From: Spirometra erinaceieuropaei
Lineage: Eukaryota; Platyhelminthes; Cestoda; Diphyllobothriidea; Diphyllobothriidae
DNA length: 64,000 nucleotides
Direction of reading: 5' to 3'
NCBI GenBank assembly: GCA_902702965.1
Contig: CACRXP010000094.1
Coordinates: 481,623-545,622, forward strand
Position numbers and translations under genes: made by a program. Positions 12,132 through 23,309 of the stretch are shown here, in pieces. Under the pieces are notes generated by a model, which ran no database searches, was not told the origin of the DNA, and saw only the letters and a program-made list of their open reading frames with translations. The number at the start of each line of letters is the position of its first letter. Positions within the stretch are counted from its first letter, which is position 1.

Positions 12132-13165
12132 TAACAAGACGATATAAGGGAACTGGTGTTGTTTTGATGGACAGAGAGGATTACATTACAAAAATACATT
12201 CAGTCCTGTCCGACCAGGAAAAATTCCGCAAGGTCGAAAAGGAGAAGGATCGGACAGATGAGATTGAAGCACAGCTGACTGACTGCTTGAAAAGACTTCA
12301 AACAAATTGCTTCATAAGCGAACACGACATAGAGCGCCTCCGACCCGTTGGCACGCATATACCTCGGGTATTTGGCTTGTCAGAAATCCACAAAGGTGTT
12401 ACACCCGTTTGTCCAATCCTACACATGAGAAATTCGCCGTACTATGCGATAGCAAAATGGCTAGCAGAGAAATTTAAGCCCATAAGTTATCAGCCAGCAC
12501 CACATAGCTATCGGTATACTGTTTAATTCGTGAACGACGCTATAGATCTCAACCTTAACGGAATCGGGATCTATTCGATAGACTTCTTGTCTCTTTTTAC
12601 GAACGTACTAGTCGGCGAAACCGTCAACTACCGCTGTGAATTCATTGCTTCTAATCATCAGGCTATAGGACTTTCAGTTGATGCACTCAAGGAATTGCTA
12701 CTGAGATGTACCATAAACGTACAGTTCCTGTTTGACAACAGTCTGTATATGCAAGTAGACAGAGTAGCTATGGGCTCACCACTTGGTCCTCTTTTGGCAA
12801 ACGTATTCGTGGGCAGGCTAGAAGCTTTTGAGTTTATTCGCCAGATAAACGGTCTGAGGTACGATAGACTCGACGTGGATGATATATTCGCGATTGCACC
12901 TGAAGAAAACGATGATTCAGTTCTGCTGGATGGAATCAGTCAGGCACGCCAATCAATTAAATTTGCCCTGGAAGAAGAGAAATCCGAATCGTTCCCCTTT
13001 CTGGAGGCACTTTTGAGTATAAGCCTTGACGGTAGTATTCGACGTAGCGTCTATCGTAAGAAGAGGTGGTCCGGTCAATGTACTAGTTTTGGGAGTCTCG
13101 TATCGCTAAACATGAAGTGCAATTTAGTCCGTTGTCTAACTCAAAGAGTAAAGAGAATCTGCTAG
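12062..13165 (+). pseudogene. PLE-A reverse transcriptase
   Basis: Two frames joined by a stop/shift at about 12527. Recognisable Penelope RT motifs: GTGVVLMDREDYITKI (early finger region), GIYSIDFLSLFTNV (motif A with its Asp), VAMGSPLGPLLANVFV (motif B), RLDVDDIFAI (motif C, DD kept but the usual RYVDD altered), and SFPFLEALLSISLDGSI with VYRKK (thumb side). The enzyme would copy RNA at the target site. Shifts and an internal stop mean no intact protein is made from this copy. Confidence 0.88.
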
Positions 13166-13248
13166 ACTGATTGCATTGAGGAAAAGCTTAAGATTGTCGA
13201 AAATCTCTTTCGCAGAACGGGTATCCCTACTAATTCATTGCCAAGTGC

Positions 13249-13864
13249 ATGCCCAAAGAACCACCAAAACTCCCGATTCTGACAGCAGAAAAGAAGCTTT
13301 TCATCGGTTTTCCATTACACGAGGACGCTCCAAGTGACCTTTTGAAAAGGCGCCTAACTCAAGCTGTATCACGAACCTATCCGGTAGCTGACACCCGTGT
13401 ACTCTTCTCCATTAGTCCCATCTTACGCGAAGAAGGCAAAACCGCCCGCCCAGGCCACTTCTATGTGTATTTACTCCTTCACTTGCTCCTTTGAGGCAGA
13501 ATATATTGGTCGCAAGAGCCGGCGTTTGTCCAAAAGAATAATAGAACACCTTCCAGCATGGTTAGGAAAGGGTCAAATAAAGAACGTCAGCAGCTCTGTC
13601 CTAGCCCACATGGTAGACACTGATCACTGTGTAGATGACGGACAGGCATTTTAAATGATTTACAAGATCCCGTCAAGCTATCCAGAATTACATGGACAGC
13701 GTCTGTTGGCAACAGCAGAAGCAGCTGCAATCAGGCTATACAAACCAGTTCTATGCGCACAAAAGGACTTCGAACAAGCCCATGGGCCAAAGTCACCATA
13801 CCAGCCACCTTCGTATAATTACCCGTCTTGGTGCCCACCATCCCCTGCGCCCCCTTGTTACTGA
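13249..13864 (+). pseudogene. PLE-A linker and GIY-YIG endonuclease
   Basis: A linker reading (KKLFIGFPLHEDAPSDLLKR and following) leads by a frame change near 13450-13490 to IYSFTCSFEAEYIGRKSRR. SSVLAHMVDTDH comes next, and after a stop at 13652 the frame continues with LLATAEAAAIRLYKPVLCAQ. This is the same domain as at 2050-2376. Two defects, the frame change and the TAA, make it non-functional. Confidence 0.82.
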
Positions 13865-13945
13865 CGGTATTTTTGTTTTTCACCTCGCCTAAACGGACCC
13901 TACCCCAGACCCCAGCCTGCATTTTTTTTAATAACTTCGATACCA

Positions 13946-14010
13946 ATTAACATGTTTAGGCCTGACGAGCATTTATCGAAAGCTTACGTCTGCTCACCAA
14001 ATCGTATTTG
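13946..14010 (+). repeat. Start of a tandem second PLE-A unit, truncated
   Basis: About 53 bases from 13950 repeat the sequence at 11333 within copy A3, at roughly 80 percent identity by eye. Both read M(F/Y)RP(D/N)E(H/N)LSKAYVCS. The piece lies directly after the end of copy A3, so it looks like the beginning of a head-to-tail unit of about 2.6 kb. NLR-3 sequence replaces it from about 14010. Confidence 0.5.
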
Positions 14011-15940
14011 GATTCAAGCGTTCCTTGAAGCGTTGCAGGGACGGAGCCTCCACGAGTGTCTGTGGGAGATCGTTCCATTTCTCCACTACACTTTTTGTGA
14101 AAAATTCCGAACGAAGATTCAGTCTGGACATTTTTGTTCAAAGCTTCATTGAGTGACCAAGAAGATTGGGTGATAGGTGCCACTGAAACATGTCCTCAAA
14201 GCTAAGTTCATGCCCAAGGCCATGTTTTATCTTGTAGACGAGGATAAGATCACCACTTTGCTGCTTGCAACACACAGGGAATAAATTAAAGTAATTCAGT
14301 CTGTATGTGTTGGATTCACTTTTTAGACCGTTTGCGAGCTTTGGTGCACGACATTGTACGCTTTCGAGGCATAGTTGGTCTTTTGCTAGCCACAGTCGTC
14401 ACTTTTGTATGCCATATTCTAAATTCGGCCGAACGAAGGTGCCGTTAATTCTTCCAAAACGGTCTTTGTCAAGGGTAACGAACGTCCCTCTGATTGCATA
14501 AAGCACTCCCATGGGGTTCTTACAGCCTTGTTGAGCTGCAGTGCTGGTTTCATATCGCTCTATATCGAAACACCGAGATCCTTCTGAGAAGATTTCACAG
14601 GGTGTCTAATATCTTTCAGTTGATACGTCCTCAGGCTGTCATTTGAATGAGAGTTGGTCGGACGCAGATGAAGGATGACACACTTCTGCAAATTGAAATT
14701 TAGAGGTCATCTCTCCGAGCACGCTTGCAGTTGATACAGATTGTTTTGAAGTGTGCTCTGGTAGTAAGGACTATTAATGATCTGCCAGAGCTGAACGCCG
14801 TCGGCAAACATTATTTTGTTGCAGACAATTTTCTGCAGGCGATCACTAACATAAAAGATGGAGAGCAATGGCCCCAGAAATGAGCCTCGAGGGATATCAC
14901 TAGCTACGCTCACCCAGTCTGACATATCAGCTCCGATCCAGACACGCTGTTTCCGACCAACGAGAAACGCCTTTATCCAGTTCAGAAGATCTTCCTGGAT
15001 ACCGATGGCACTCAATTTGTGAAGAAGGCGTTTGCGTGGGACAATGTCGAAAGACTTGCGGAAATCGACGTGCGCGATATCAACCTCAAAACTCTCTTAT
15101 AAAGCCTTCATTTAGACCTTTAGACAAGCTAGCATATTTATGAGGCAGGAACGTTCTTTCCGTAAGCCATGTTAAAGATACTGCAGAATGCTAATTTTTT
15201 GTAAAATTGCTTTTCTGCACTCTTAACTAGAGTTTCCATCGTTGTGCATGAAAGGCAAGGTATGCTACTTGGTCTGAAGCTGTCCGCTGCCGTCCCGCTA
15301 TCGCCTTTATCTAAGGGAACGAAGTTAGCCGTCTTCCAATGCCATGATAGCCTTCCTGTTCTCATTGACAGCTCAAAAAGAGTTCAAAGAGGCTTTGAAA
15401 GTTACGTTGATAGCTCCTAATGTATCAGCCCAGGAATTCCGTCGGGTCCAGAATGCTTATCTGTCCTTATTTTACTAAGCACATGTGCATCTTCTTTGAC
15501 GGAAAAGGCAACGGCTTCAGTGGTGACATTATCTTGGTGCATTTGAAGTTCCTGGCTCTCTCGGTCCATTTCAAACTGCTGATTGTCTTCTGACTACACC
15601 TCCGTGAAAACCGACTGAAAAAACTGAAAAATTATTTTCGCTTTCTGTGACCCTTCAACTAATAGATTTCCGACGCTATCTTTTGGACACGTTGTTTCGT
15701 CTCTATGATTCCTCCAACTGCGGATGTACGCGTTAAACCTCTTGGAACATGTAATGGATTCTGATATCAGTCCACGCTCGAAAGGATTTCTACCAACCCG
15801 TATTTTTTGCGGCATTTATGCGCTGTTCCTTATAATCGGCGAATGCTACTAGATCGCGAAAATACAAATACTCCTTCCACAGCATCTGTTTCTTCTTTAT
15901 GGTCGCTTTTTTCATTGAAGTGGCCCACGGAGGTAACTCA
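14011..15940 (-). mobile_element. CR1/Jockey-type non-LTR retrotransposon NLR-3 (copy 1)
   Basis: This is a minus-strand, 5'-truncated, heavily mutated copy of the family best preserved at 23310-25560. From 15940 leftward it shows the linker (15815-15594), RT blocks (15365-15138, 15015-14707) and the C-terminal region, which ends at the HLSPNL...SRLNLRSEFF block near 14190-14100. The left end abuts the truncated PLE-A unit, suggesting insertion there or a joint rearrangement. Confidence 0.8.
14707..15815 (-). pseudogene. NLR-3 copy 1 reverse transcriptase, broken
   Basis: Frames at 15815-15594 (FNAYIRSWRNHRDETTC), 15365-15138 (MRTGRLSWHWKTANFVPLDK) and 15015-14707 (DLLNWIKAFLVGRKQRVWIG, then GSFLGPLL and IMFADGVQLW) line up with the corresponding parts of 23577-24925. 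The FADD active site is mutated to FADG and several stops intervene, so the copy is inactive. Confidence 0.82.
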
Positions 15941-16689
15941 CACGGTCTTTTTATATTTATTTGACTAAAATAATGCTAACTTTTTATTAAATATCCGTCA
16001 GGGTGAGTTCAAAGCAAATAAACATGCGATTTTTTGAAGAGGTAGGCACAATCTGTACAAAAAGCAATTCATAGTTTCTGAATTAGTAGTTCGTTGCGAA
16101 AAATGACTAGCGAGAGGTGAAAAAACCTCAGAAAAATTTTTGAGTGAGTGGATTAAGTTTGCAGGAGAATAGACCCCTCGATAAAAATAATAACAGAAAA
16201 ATGTGGGCAGGACTGGATTGTATATGGCGGCATATAACTGATTAGAATCAGACACCGTCAGAGTTGAAATAAATGTCAGCCTTGAAGCGTATGCATGAGG
16301 GCCGGACAGGACTGTCCCGCATGTAGTATTGTATACAGGATTCATAACTAACATCTTCAGGTCAGGATTGATACGTCGGATGAGACTATTCGCGTCAAAG
16401 AGGCCGGGAGAGAGCAACTCAAACGCGATCGGCTACAGTACGCTTCGATCCCAGCCGAGGAGTGGGAAAGGGAGGTACGACCAAACTACTAGTAGACGGC
16501 GAATACTGAGGGTTCCGCCGTGAGCATCGGCAGACCGCATGAGGCCGAAATGCGGGAGATGACATCAAGAACCGCGAAAATTGTCGCTATGGGGGAGAAC
16601 TGATAGCAGTGGATTTCGAAACCATTCCAAAACAGGGGTTTCAAATAATATAATTGAGGGTTACCACTTGATCTACTACTAAATCCCAG
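15941..16689. other. No gene recognised
   Basis: A 139-codon minus frame (16417-15998) is open but resembles nothing I recognise. It may be chance or an older repeat. Confidence 0.4.
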
Positions 16690-17000
16690 GAGGAACCTTC
16701 TTGAAGTCACAAAGCTGAGTGTTCGGGAATGAGACCGCAAACAGTGCCTTTATACTTTCCGGTGTAAGGCGTTTGCGTAATTTTGATTTGAATACCAGTA
16801 ACTTAGGCGATGACCTAATTTCCGGCGGAAGATTATTCCAACGGAAGGCATATTTGGAAGCGAAGAAGAGGGAGGGCCTAACTGTAGTGCAAAGAGGAGG
16901 CGGAATCACAATAGAGGAGTTGCGCGTGACATAAGACCGATCTCTCGGAGTTAGAATGTCAATGAGCGGAAGATTTGGGCTAGATTTGATGCGAAAAAGG
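16690..17000 (-). mobile_element. 3' fragment of another non-LTR element (NLR-4)
   Basis: The minus frame 16909-16679 reads SLFFASKYAFRWNNLPPEIR, then a FKSKLRKRL end. That is the closing segment (WN-LP--IR ... FK--L---L) common to non-LTR RT proteins. No other part of the element was identified. Confidence 0.55.
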
Positions 17001-17149
17001 AAGCAAATGCCAGCTTCGAGTCTTCTTATTCACAAAAATTTATTGTTCGCCAGTTGTTATCTCTGAGTATAAGAAGTACTGGACATGGCTTGGGAGAACA
17101 GTTTCCCGGACAACCCTTAAAACGTTCACAAATGTCCTGACTGAACTCT

Positions 17150-18690
17150 AAGACCAACTGACGTCTTCGATATCCAGGATCTTCAAAACTTCGATGGATA
17201 GCGGGGCTTTGCCTACAAACTGTAAGAAAGAAAATATAAACTCAATATATAAAGATAGCGAGATACCAGCCCCAAATATTTTCAGACCAGTGAGTCTCAC
17301 AAGCATCTGTTGCAAGGTTGTGGAAAAAGTAATAAAAACGGTGTTGATGCAGCACCTCGAGGAAAACTACTTGCTCAGTTTACATCAGCATGGATTTCGA
17401 AGTGGTCGATCCTGTCTCACTAACCTCCTAGTATCCATGGAGAGCTAGACGAAATCATTCGAAATTGGCTTATCAGTCGATGCTGTGTACATTGACTTCA
17501 AAAAGGTTTTTGACAGTGTCCCAAACAGACGACTTATATCTAAACTACGTCAAGTGGGTGTGGATGGAAATCGTTTGAAATGGCTAGTCGATTTTCTTAC
17601 GGACAGATCTCAGCGTGGGTGTATCGGAAGCGCTAAATCGGAATGAACATCCGGGCACAGTGGCGTTCCGCAGGGAAGCCTTCTGGGTCCAATTCTGTTC
17701 TTAATGTATGTGAACGACTGTCTGAACAGCCAGCTCTAATGTTTGCCGATGATCTCAAATTGTGAAAATCAATAGAGAAGCCAGAAGACTCTGTACAGTT
17801 ACAAGACAATCTAAATCGCATGCAACAATGGTGTGATGAGTGGTTTCTTAACCTCAATCGTAAAAAATGCCAACTTATCCTATTGCGTTCAAGCAACAGG
17901 AGTCCGTTGAGATTTGAATCTCAGTTCTTTATAGGAGATTACCAACTCGAATCAGTCAACGAGTTAGGAGACCCCGGTGTGTGGATAACGTCAACTCTCA
18001 AACCATCTGCTCACTGCGCCAAGGTATCAAAGAAAACTATGGATATTCTAGGCGCGATTAGAAGATCCTTCCTCAATTTTGACGAAGAACTTTTCGGCGA
18101 GTATTTGGAACACTCGTTCGACCGATGGTGGAATACTGTGTTAAGGCATGGCGTCATTGGACTTAACACGATTACAACCTTCTGGAGAACGTACAACGTA
18201 GAGCGACGAAGCTAGTCAGTGGATTAAGTAGCTTCGCTTATGAGAGATGGCTGGCGAAGCCAAAAAAATTTCCTCTCTCTTATAGACAATGCAGAGGGGA
18301 TATGATCGTGGCCTTCAGGATCGTCCGAAAGCTAATCTGTGCTCTTCAGTTTGGCGATTTCTTCGAAATGGCGCGGATGACAAATCTTCAAGGGCACCAA
18401 TACAAATTGAAGACGAAATATGCCGAATTCGAATTTCGGGCCAAATTCATCTCCAACCGGCTAGTTGAGGGATGGAATAAATTGCCGAACTCCGTTGCCT
18501 TAGCGGAAAACGTGGAGACTTCCAAAACAAAGCAAGATAAATTTATGCTTTACGGTCAAACATTTGCCCGATATCAATGACTGGCATAACAGCTATTTAA
18601 ATATTTGCATGGTTTTTTCATACGTTTATCTGTAAAAAGGATTTTTCAAGGCTCTACCTCTATCCCTCATATATACTGTAGTAAACTGAA
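17150..18690 (+). mobile_element. CR1/Jockey-type non-LTR retrotransposon NLR-5
   Basis: This is a plus-strand 5'-truncated element with RT pieces in order from 17194 to 18580 and a 3' tail that resembles that of NLR-3 (TTTTCAAGGCTCTACCT near 18642 against TTTTCAAAGGCCTTGCCT near 25507). The 5' end is lost near 17150. It sits tail-to-tail with NLR-6. Confidence 0.8.
17194..18580 (+). pseudogene. NLR-5 reverse transcriptase, broken
   Basis: Readings in order: FRPVSLTSICCKVVEKVI, HQHGFRSGRSCLTNLL, VYIDFKKVFDSVPNRRL (motif A Asp present), GVPQGSLLGPILFLMYVND (motif B), MFADDLKL (motif C, FADD intact), NLNRMQQWCDEWFLNLN, and the C-terminal block PLSYRQCRGDMIVAFRI with WNKLPNSV. Stops at about 17446 and 17644 and several frameshifts make it a pseudogene. 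Confidence 0.85.
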
Positions 18691-19205
18691 GTTTCAATCT
18701 TTTATTGGTCACGGGCGTTCATGAAATTAAATGAAGGACAGCAGTATTCAATGATTAGAATAAAAAATATTTGATAAAGTCTTAGCTTCACTTCCGGAAG
18801 GAAAATTATGCCATATGAATCCACATATCTGCCCTGTCTTGGCAGAGGTTCTATCTACATGAGGTGATAAAGCAAGCTTCTTTGTATAACATAGACCTAG
18901 GTCATTTCTGGTGAGGCATTCTGAGATTAGGTTATTCTGAAAAATTATGGGACTAGGAAGTTTGGCAGGACCAAAAGACACGAAACTACACTTGGATGAT
19001 AAAAAAATCCATCTGCATAAGCGTAGTAAATCAGCATTAATTTTTTCAACACAAACGGTTGCGGTGGCCTTAGAATATGAGTAAGCATACTTGAGGTCAC
19101 TAGCATAAGTAAAGTTTGCGAATTTCCGAATTCAGTCGAAATATCATTGATGTAAAGAAGAAAGTGTAGCGGACCCAGAATCGTACCTTGATATACGCCG
19201 CTCGT

Positions 19206-19233
19206 GATAATAATAATAATAATAATAATAATA

Positions 19234-19278
<45 letters not shown>

Positions 19279-19279
19279 T
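19206..19279. repeat. Self-complementary (AAT)n(ATT)n microsatellite
   Basis: A run of AAT units (19206-19234) turns into ATT/TTA units (19235-19279), making a perfect snap-back palindrome. On the minus strand it directly follows the 27-bp tail motif at 19306-19280, so it probably grew from the TAA tail of a retroelement insertion. Confidence 0.9.
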
Positions 19280-19306
19280 AAGACCCGTCGGGGTCCCATC
19301 AAAGCA
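19280..19306 (-). repeat. 27-bp retroelement 3'-end fragment (copy 1)
   Basis: The minus strand reads TGCTTTGATGGGACC, then CCGACGGGTCTT, then TAA repeats. The same 27 bases recur at 20825-20851. GACCC/GGGTC forms a small hairpin. It interrupts the NLR-6 RT. I infer an extremely 5'-truncated insertion of an unidentified element. Confidence 0.7.
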
Positions 19307-20099
19307 ATGTGTCGAGTAGCTATTACCGACCATGACTTTCTGATATCGGTCGGACAGATAGGCCCTGGTGAAGTCAAGTAGAGGCGGGCGGATGCCGAGA
19401 GCTTTCAATTTTACCAAAAGACGTCTATGGGGCAACTTGTCAAAGGCTATGTTAAGGTCAAAGTAGATAACTAACACTGACTGCCGCTCATTACGAAGAG
19501 AAATGATTAAATTAAGAAATGTCAAATGACATTTTTGTAGGATCGTTCAGGTAAAAATCCATGCTGACTAGAGCTTAGAAGCCGAATAACTAGACAGAAG
19601 TCAAGAATTTCATTGAAAATAATCCTTTCAATAAGCTTTGCTAGAGACGGCGTTTTGTGCACGCCCCGACAGTTATTAACATTGGACCGAGATCCTGACT
19701 TGAAGACGGGAATGATAATTGACGATTTCCATGTTTTAGGAAAGAATCCTTTTGAAGGATAAACCGAGAATAAATAACAGCAATATGGGAAGGCCGCACG
19801 CTTGTTTCATAATCGAATTCGGAATCCATCCGTTCCTCAGTAGTGTGAGCATTTCAAACGACTTATGTGTTTTTAATGGATCTGACGAGACATCGATTAA
19901 GGTGTTTCACAAAGAAAGCACTAACCAAATTCTCCTTGTCAGTGTCATCCATGTGGAAGACTTAATTACAATTTGTCAGGGGTGGAAGTTCGTGACCACG
20001 CTTAGAGGAGGACCCATGACGGAAGATGTTAGCGACGGATTTGCCAGGGTTCGAACCACCGAGAGTGCTTGACGCATCCTTGAGGCAATCTCAAAAATA

Positions 20100-21080
20100 T
20101 CTGTAATTCTAAGCTGAACTGATAAGGAATTAGTGGAAGGGTCACGCAGCAGCCGTCTCAACTTTTATTTCTGTCGTGAATAAAATGGTGGACAAGGGAA
20201 TCTACAGAATTAGGCTTGAAATATCTACGCGGCACTAAATCTACGATGTCCTTAGAAGAGGAAGCCACATCAATCCAAGATTTAATATGGTTATTCATTA
20301 AGTCGTTATCAACGCATTCGCAGTTCATGTAAGTCCGAACGGCGCTGGTCTTCTTTGAAAAGGCAATCGGTAAGCAACAATGAATTTATACATGGTCATC
20401 GTCAAAGAGGTTCTTTTTTAAAGCAACCAAAAAGAGGAGCAATGTCATTGGTAAAAATTAGATCTAAAATGCGATTATCTTTTTTTGGAGAGCGCACCAG
20501 TTGGGATCAATTAGAAAAATTGACAACATCTTGAAAGGGCTGGAATCTGGGTGGGCGGCTATTGGAAACCCAGTCTATTTCAGGAAGGATAAAACCCCCA
20601 GTGATTACTTAAACATCGAAAGCAGCTTCCGAAATTAATTTAAAGATTTCACAGAGTTGTGAATCATCACTGGCTAAAGAATTTGGGGGTTGTAGATACA
20701 GCCACTAATTGCCTTTCTTTGCGGCGAGAGAATAACGAATGTAAAGCAGAAGTTTCCCGTGAATGCGGAAACATCCAAGTAAATGGGACAGTGATTTAGA
20801 TAGGCAGATAGATAATTTTTATTAAAGACCCGTCGGGGTCCCATCAAAGCAGGATATATGATGGAGAAGACAACTGCCACCACGCCACAACCGCCGCCCG
20901 TCTTGGCGGTAAAAATCGAAGTCGTCTATGGTAAGGACAGAGTCAGGATTTAGAGAATGGTCCAAGATTCTGTTACACACATAATAATAGGCGTCATTTC
21001 GAGGGCAATGGCTCTGATTCGGGCCATCTTGTTTATAACAGGTTTGGCATTTAAGAATATAATATCCAATGTGTTTCGAA
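20100..21080 (-). pseudogene. NLR-6 apurinic-type endonuclease, decayed
   Basis: Near 21070-20960 (minus) the reading LDIIFLNAKPVINKMARIRA, followed by an IIMCVTESW block, matches the start of retrotransposon endonucleases, where Asn binds metal and T-E contains the catalytic Glu. A GCIYNPQ block near 20710-20690 corresponds to the usual YRPP segment. Stops and a short insertion (20825-20851) disrupt the domain. Confidence 0.65.
20825..20851 (-). repeat. 27-bp retroelement 3'-end fragment (copy 2)
   Basis: It is identical over 27 bp to 19280-19306 and is followed on the minus strand by a short TAATAAAAAT tail. It lies in the NLR-6 endonuclease region and breaks that frame. Confidence 0.7.
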
Positions 21081-21726
21081 CAGCAATGCTATTTTCGACA
21101 GTATTAAAAAAGTTGGAGGCGGATATATAAGGTGTGAATTAATGACACTTGGAGAATAAGTACCGAGAAGTCTGGAGTTATTGACGAATGGAGAGTCAGC
21201 AAGAAAAGGCTAAGTATGAGACCTAAAGGTAGTTGGGGATATAGTTTATGAGCATTGGAATGCTAAAGGAGTTAGAACAGGGATAGATTTGTTAGGAGTT
21301 CAATGGTGGAGGAAGGGGAGAAGGGAGCCAAGAAGGAAAGTATAGGCTGGTGGGCGAGGGTAGGCAGCTAAAATAATCAAAGGGCGGGAAATCAGGTTAA
21401 GGTTGAAGGTCAAATGAGGTATGTTGACGTACCTGAGAGCAACTGACCTTAGGTAGTGGGAAGCCTGAACTAGGTAGGGGCATAAATGACTTAGGGTAAT
21501 TCGTGTATGAATTATTTGCTGGGTAAATAGTAGAGCTTTGATAAGTAACCGGCACGCAGGACAGATAATTATTTGGAGATATAAGTGGAGCTCCGGGGTT
21601 TGTAGACGTGTTGGGCTGAAAAGACTTGGTAGATTTAAGTGAAGGCGGCGTGCCCCTAAGTGAAACTGTACTACCCTTCTTTCGGGTCGGAGTCTGATTC
21701 AGTTTCGGAGTCTCACCGTTCTGACG

Positions 21727-22467
21727 CTAAGCCACAGTTGACTTAACCGTATAGCTTGCAGCACCCGGTTGGACAAGAGAAGTTATCGGTCTAGCTGATG
21801 AAGACGGATTTTCATGTGTCTCAGCGGGGCTATCAAGAGGATACGAAACGACAAATGGGGCTGTTGCTGCTGCTGCTAGTTTAGGGGCAGGCAAATGCGT
21901 CGAGTGGCTTAAGTGAGATGGAGATGCAGGAGTAAGGGGAAGGAGGGAGTCAGATGTCGTTGGAGTACGACAAGCTGAATCCTCACGGCCACTTGCATCA
22001 TGATCGAGTTGATGGGCATTAGACTGGGAAGCAGTGGGTTTACGTGAGAAGACAGACCCTATTCTACGCTCCATAGAAGTAAGATAATGACAAATGAAAA
22101 ATCATGCATTTTCTAGGTACGCAGTGACAAGCTCTCGATGGGCAAAGATTGTGTCAACCTCGATTGATGAAAATAATTAGACTAAGATGGGTGGATATTT
22201 GCTATGGGAGGACAAGCGTTTGGCATCGGCTATTTTGTAGTTCAAACCACATGAACATAGGAAATTGGTCACAACAGCAATTGACCGAGCAGATCGAGGA
22301 AAATTTTTTACCAGAAAGTTGTAAGAACGATTTCGTCTATCACTAGATTCATTGGCGATCAGGTGAACATGTGAGTCGAGACGCCTAAATTCTTCAGAGG
22401 GAATATGGGAGATGTCTCCGTCGAATAAATTTCCAAGAATGGACATCAAAGTGCCAAACTTTAGCAT
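21727..22467 (-). pseudogene. NLR-6 ORF1 (gag-like)
   Basis: The upstream frame (22467-22177) reads RRNRSYNFLVKNFPRSARS, a VVTNFLCSCGLN block and AKRLSSHSKYPPILV. This resembles the RNA-binding core of CR1/Jockey ORF1 proteins (R-x-N-hydrophobic stretch ... L--G ... RL ... P-hydrophobic-V). The downstream frame (22074-21727) is Ser/Pro/Thr-rich and low in complexity, as expected for the linker of such proteins. I see no zinc knuckles. The assignment rests on position and pattern. Confidence 0.5.
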
Positions 22468-22850
22468 AAAGTCATTGCAGTTGTCGAGAGCAGGCAGATT
22501 AAGCTGCCGACCAATTAGAACGGGTGACGACTGACTAGTAATACCATCTCACTTGCATTTAGGAAAGACTTCTGACTTAGGTTTAGTTAAACAATGCTTA
22601 CTTACAGAGGCCGAGAGCATACGCCGACCTGTGACTTTTGCTCTCATCGTGTCTCGAGGCAATTTGTAATTAAAAAATCTTTTGGCAGACAGGGTGACTG
22701 ATATTCAGCTAGGGGCTGACGATGTAAAAATAAATTACAACAGTTAGAGAGAAATCGAATGCACAGAATGTGAATTGAGCAGTGCGACTGGTGATCAACT
22801 GGCAGAGACTTGCAGAATGCAGAACGAAATGGCAACAGGCTGTTCTGAGT

Positions 22851-23309
22851 GAATAGGCCTGTATTTAAGGAAATTTAACAAAAATCAAGGGCTCAAATGG
22901 TTAGATCTCACAGAAAAACCACTTAAAATAATACCTTCCACTTATCTTCTAATTTAGAACCAGCAGCTTGACCTTGAACTTGAATGGCAGTTTGTGGAGA
23001 CATTAATATATTAACCTAACAGACATATTCCGCAGTTACGACCGACAGCGAGACAATGTTAACCTTAAAACAAATGTACGGATATGTGACTACGTCTGCT
23101 ACAACTTGACAATGCAATAACTTTATTACTAATTCCTCCAACTTGTATGGGATCAGGATGGTATAAGTTCTTTCAAAATTTGGAAAAGTTTCTATGTGGA
23201 TTTCTTTTAGTAATCAGCACGCTTAAATCAGTGGCGTGCAGGCCATAGTACTGCTCCCTAATAATTCGACAGGTCTGCATGGGGTATCTTCGGATGTTCT
23301 TGTATTTAA
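22851..23309. other. No feature recognised
   Basis: AT-rich sequence between two non-LTR elements, with no motif seen. Confidence 0.4.

Larger units (their letters stand above)
11044..13945 (+). mobile_element. Penelope-like element PLE-A, nearly full length (copy A3)
   Basis: The parts of a Penelope-like polyprotein occur in order on the plus strand: an N-terminal region (11306-12131), an RT (12062-13165), a linker and a GIY-YIG endonuclease (13249-13864). Frame changes at about 11865, 12060-12130, 12527, 13170 and 13500 break it, so it is a pseudoelement. The RT motif order and the C-terminal GIY-YIG separate it from the non-LTR elements around it. Similarity to trematode PLEs is inferred from general knowledge of the family. 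Confidence 0.88.
18748..19830 (-). pseudogene. NLR-6 reverse transcriptase, decayed and interrupted
   Basis: The minus frame 19525-19274 reads VIYFDLNIAFDKLPHRRLLV and YLSDRYQKVMVGN (motif A and following). The matching continuation, GVYQGTILGPLHFLLYIND (motif B), appears only beyond the microsatellite, near 19195-19140. The frame 18981-18748 holds the C-terminal VSFG...LISECLTRNDLG segment. A ~100-bp insertion (19206-19306) therefore splits the RT between motifs A and B. Confidence 0.75.
18700..22850 (-). mobile_element. Non-LTR retrotransposon NLR-6 with ORF1, endonuclease and RT remnants
   Basis: Read on the minus strand, this ~4-kb element has a gag-like ORF1 (22467 to about 21727 and on), an AP-type endonuclease (about 21080-20100) and an RT (about 19830-18748). 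It is the only element here whose 5' half survives. It is broken by stops throughout and carries two tiny foreign 3'-end insertions (19206-19306 and 20825-20851). Outer ends are approximate. Confidence 0.75.

Noticed and set aside
19144..19377. Open minus frame with poly-Asn and poly-Tyr
   Set aside because: It is the translation of the AAT/ATT microsatellite inside NLR-6.
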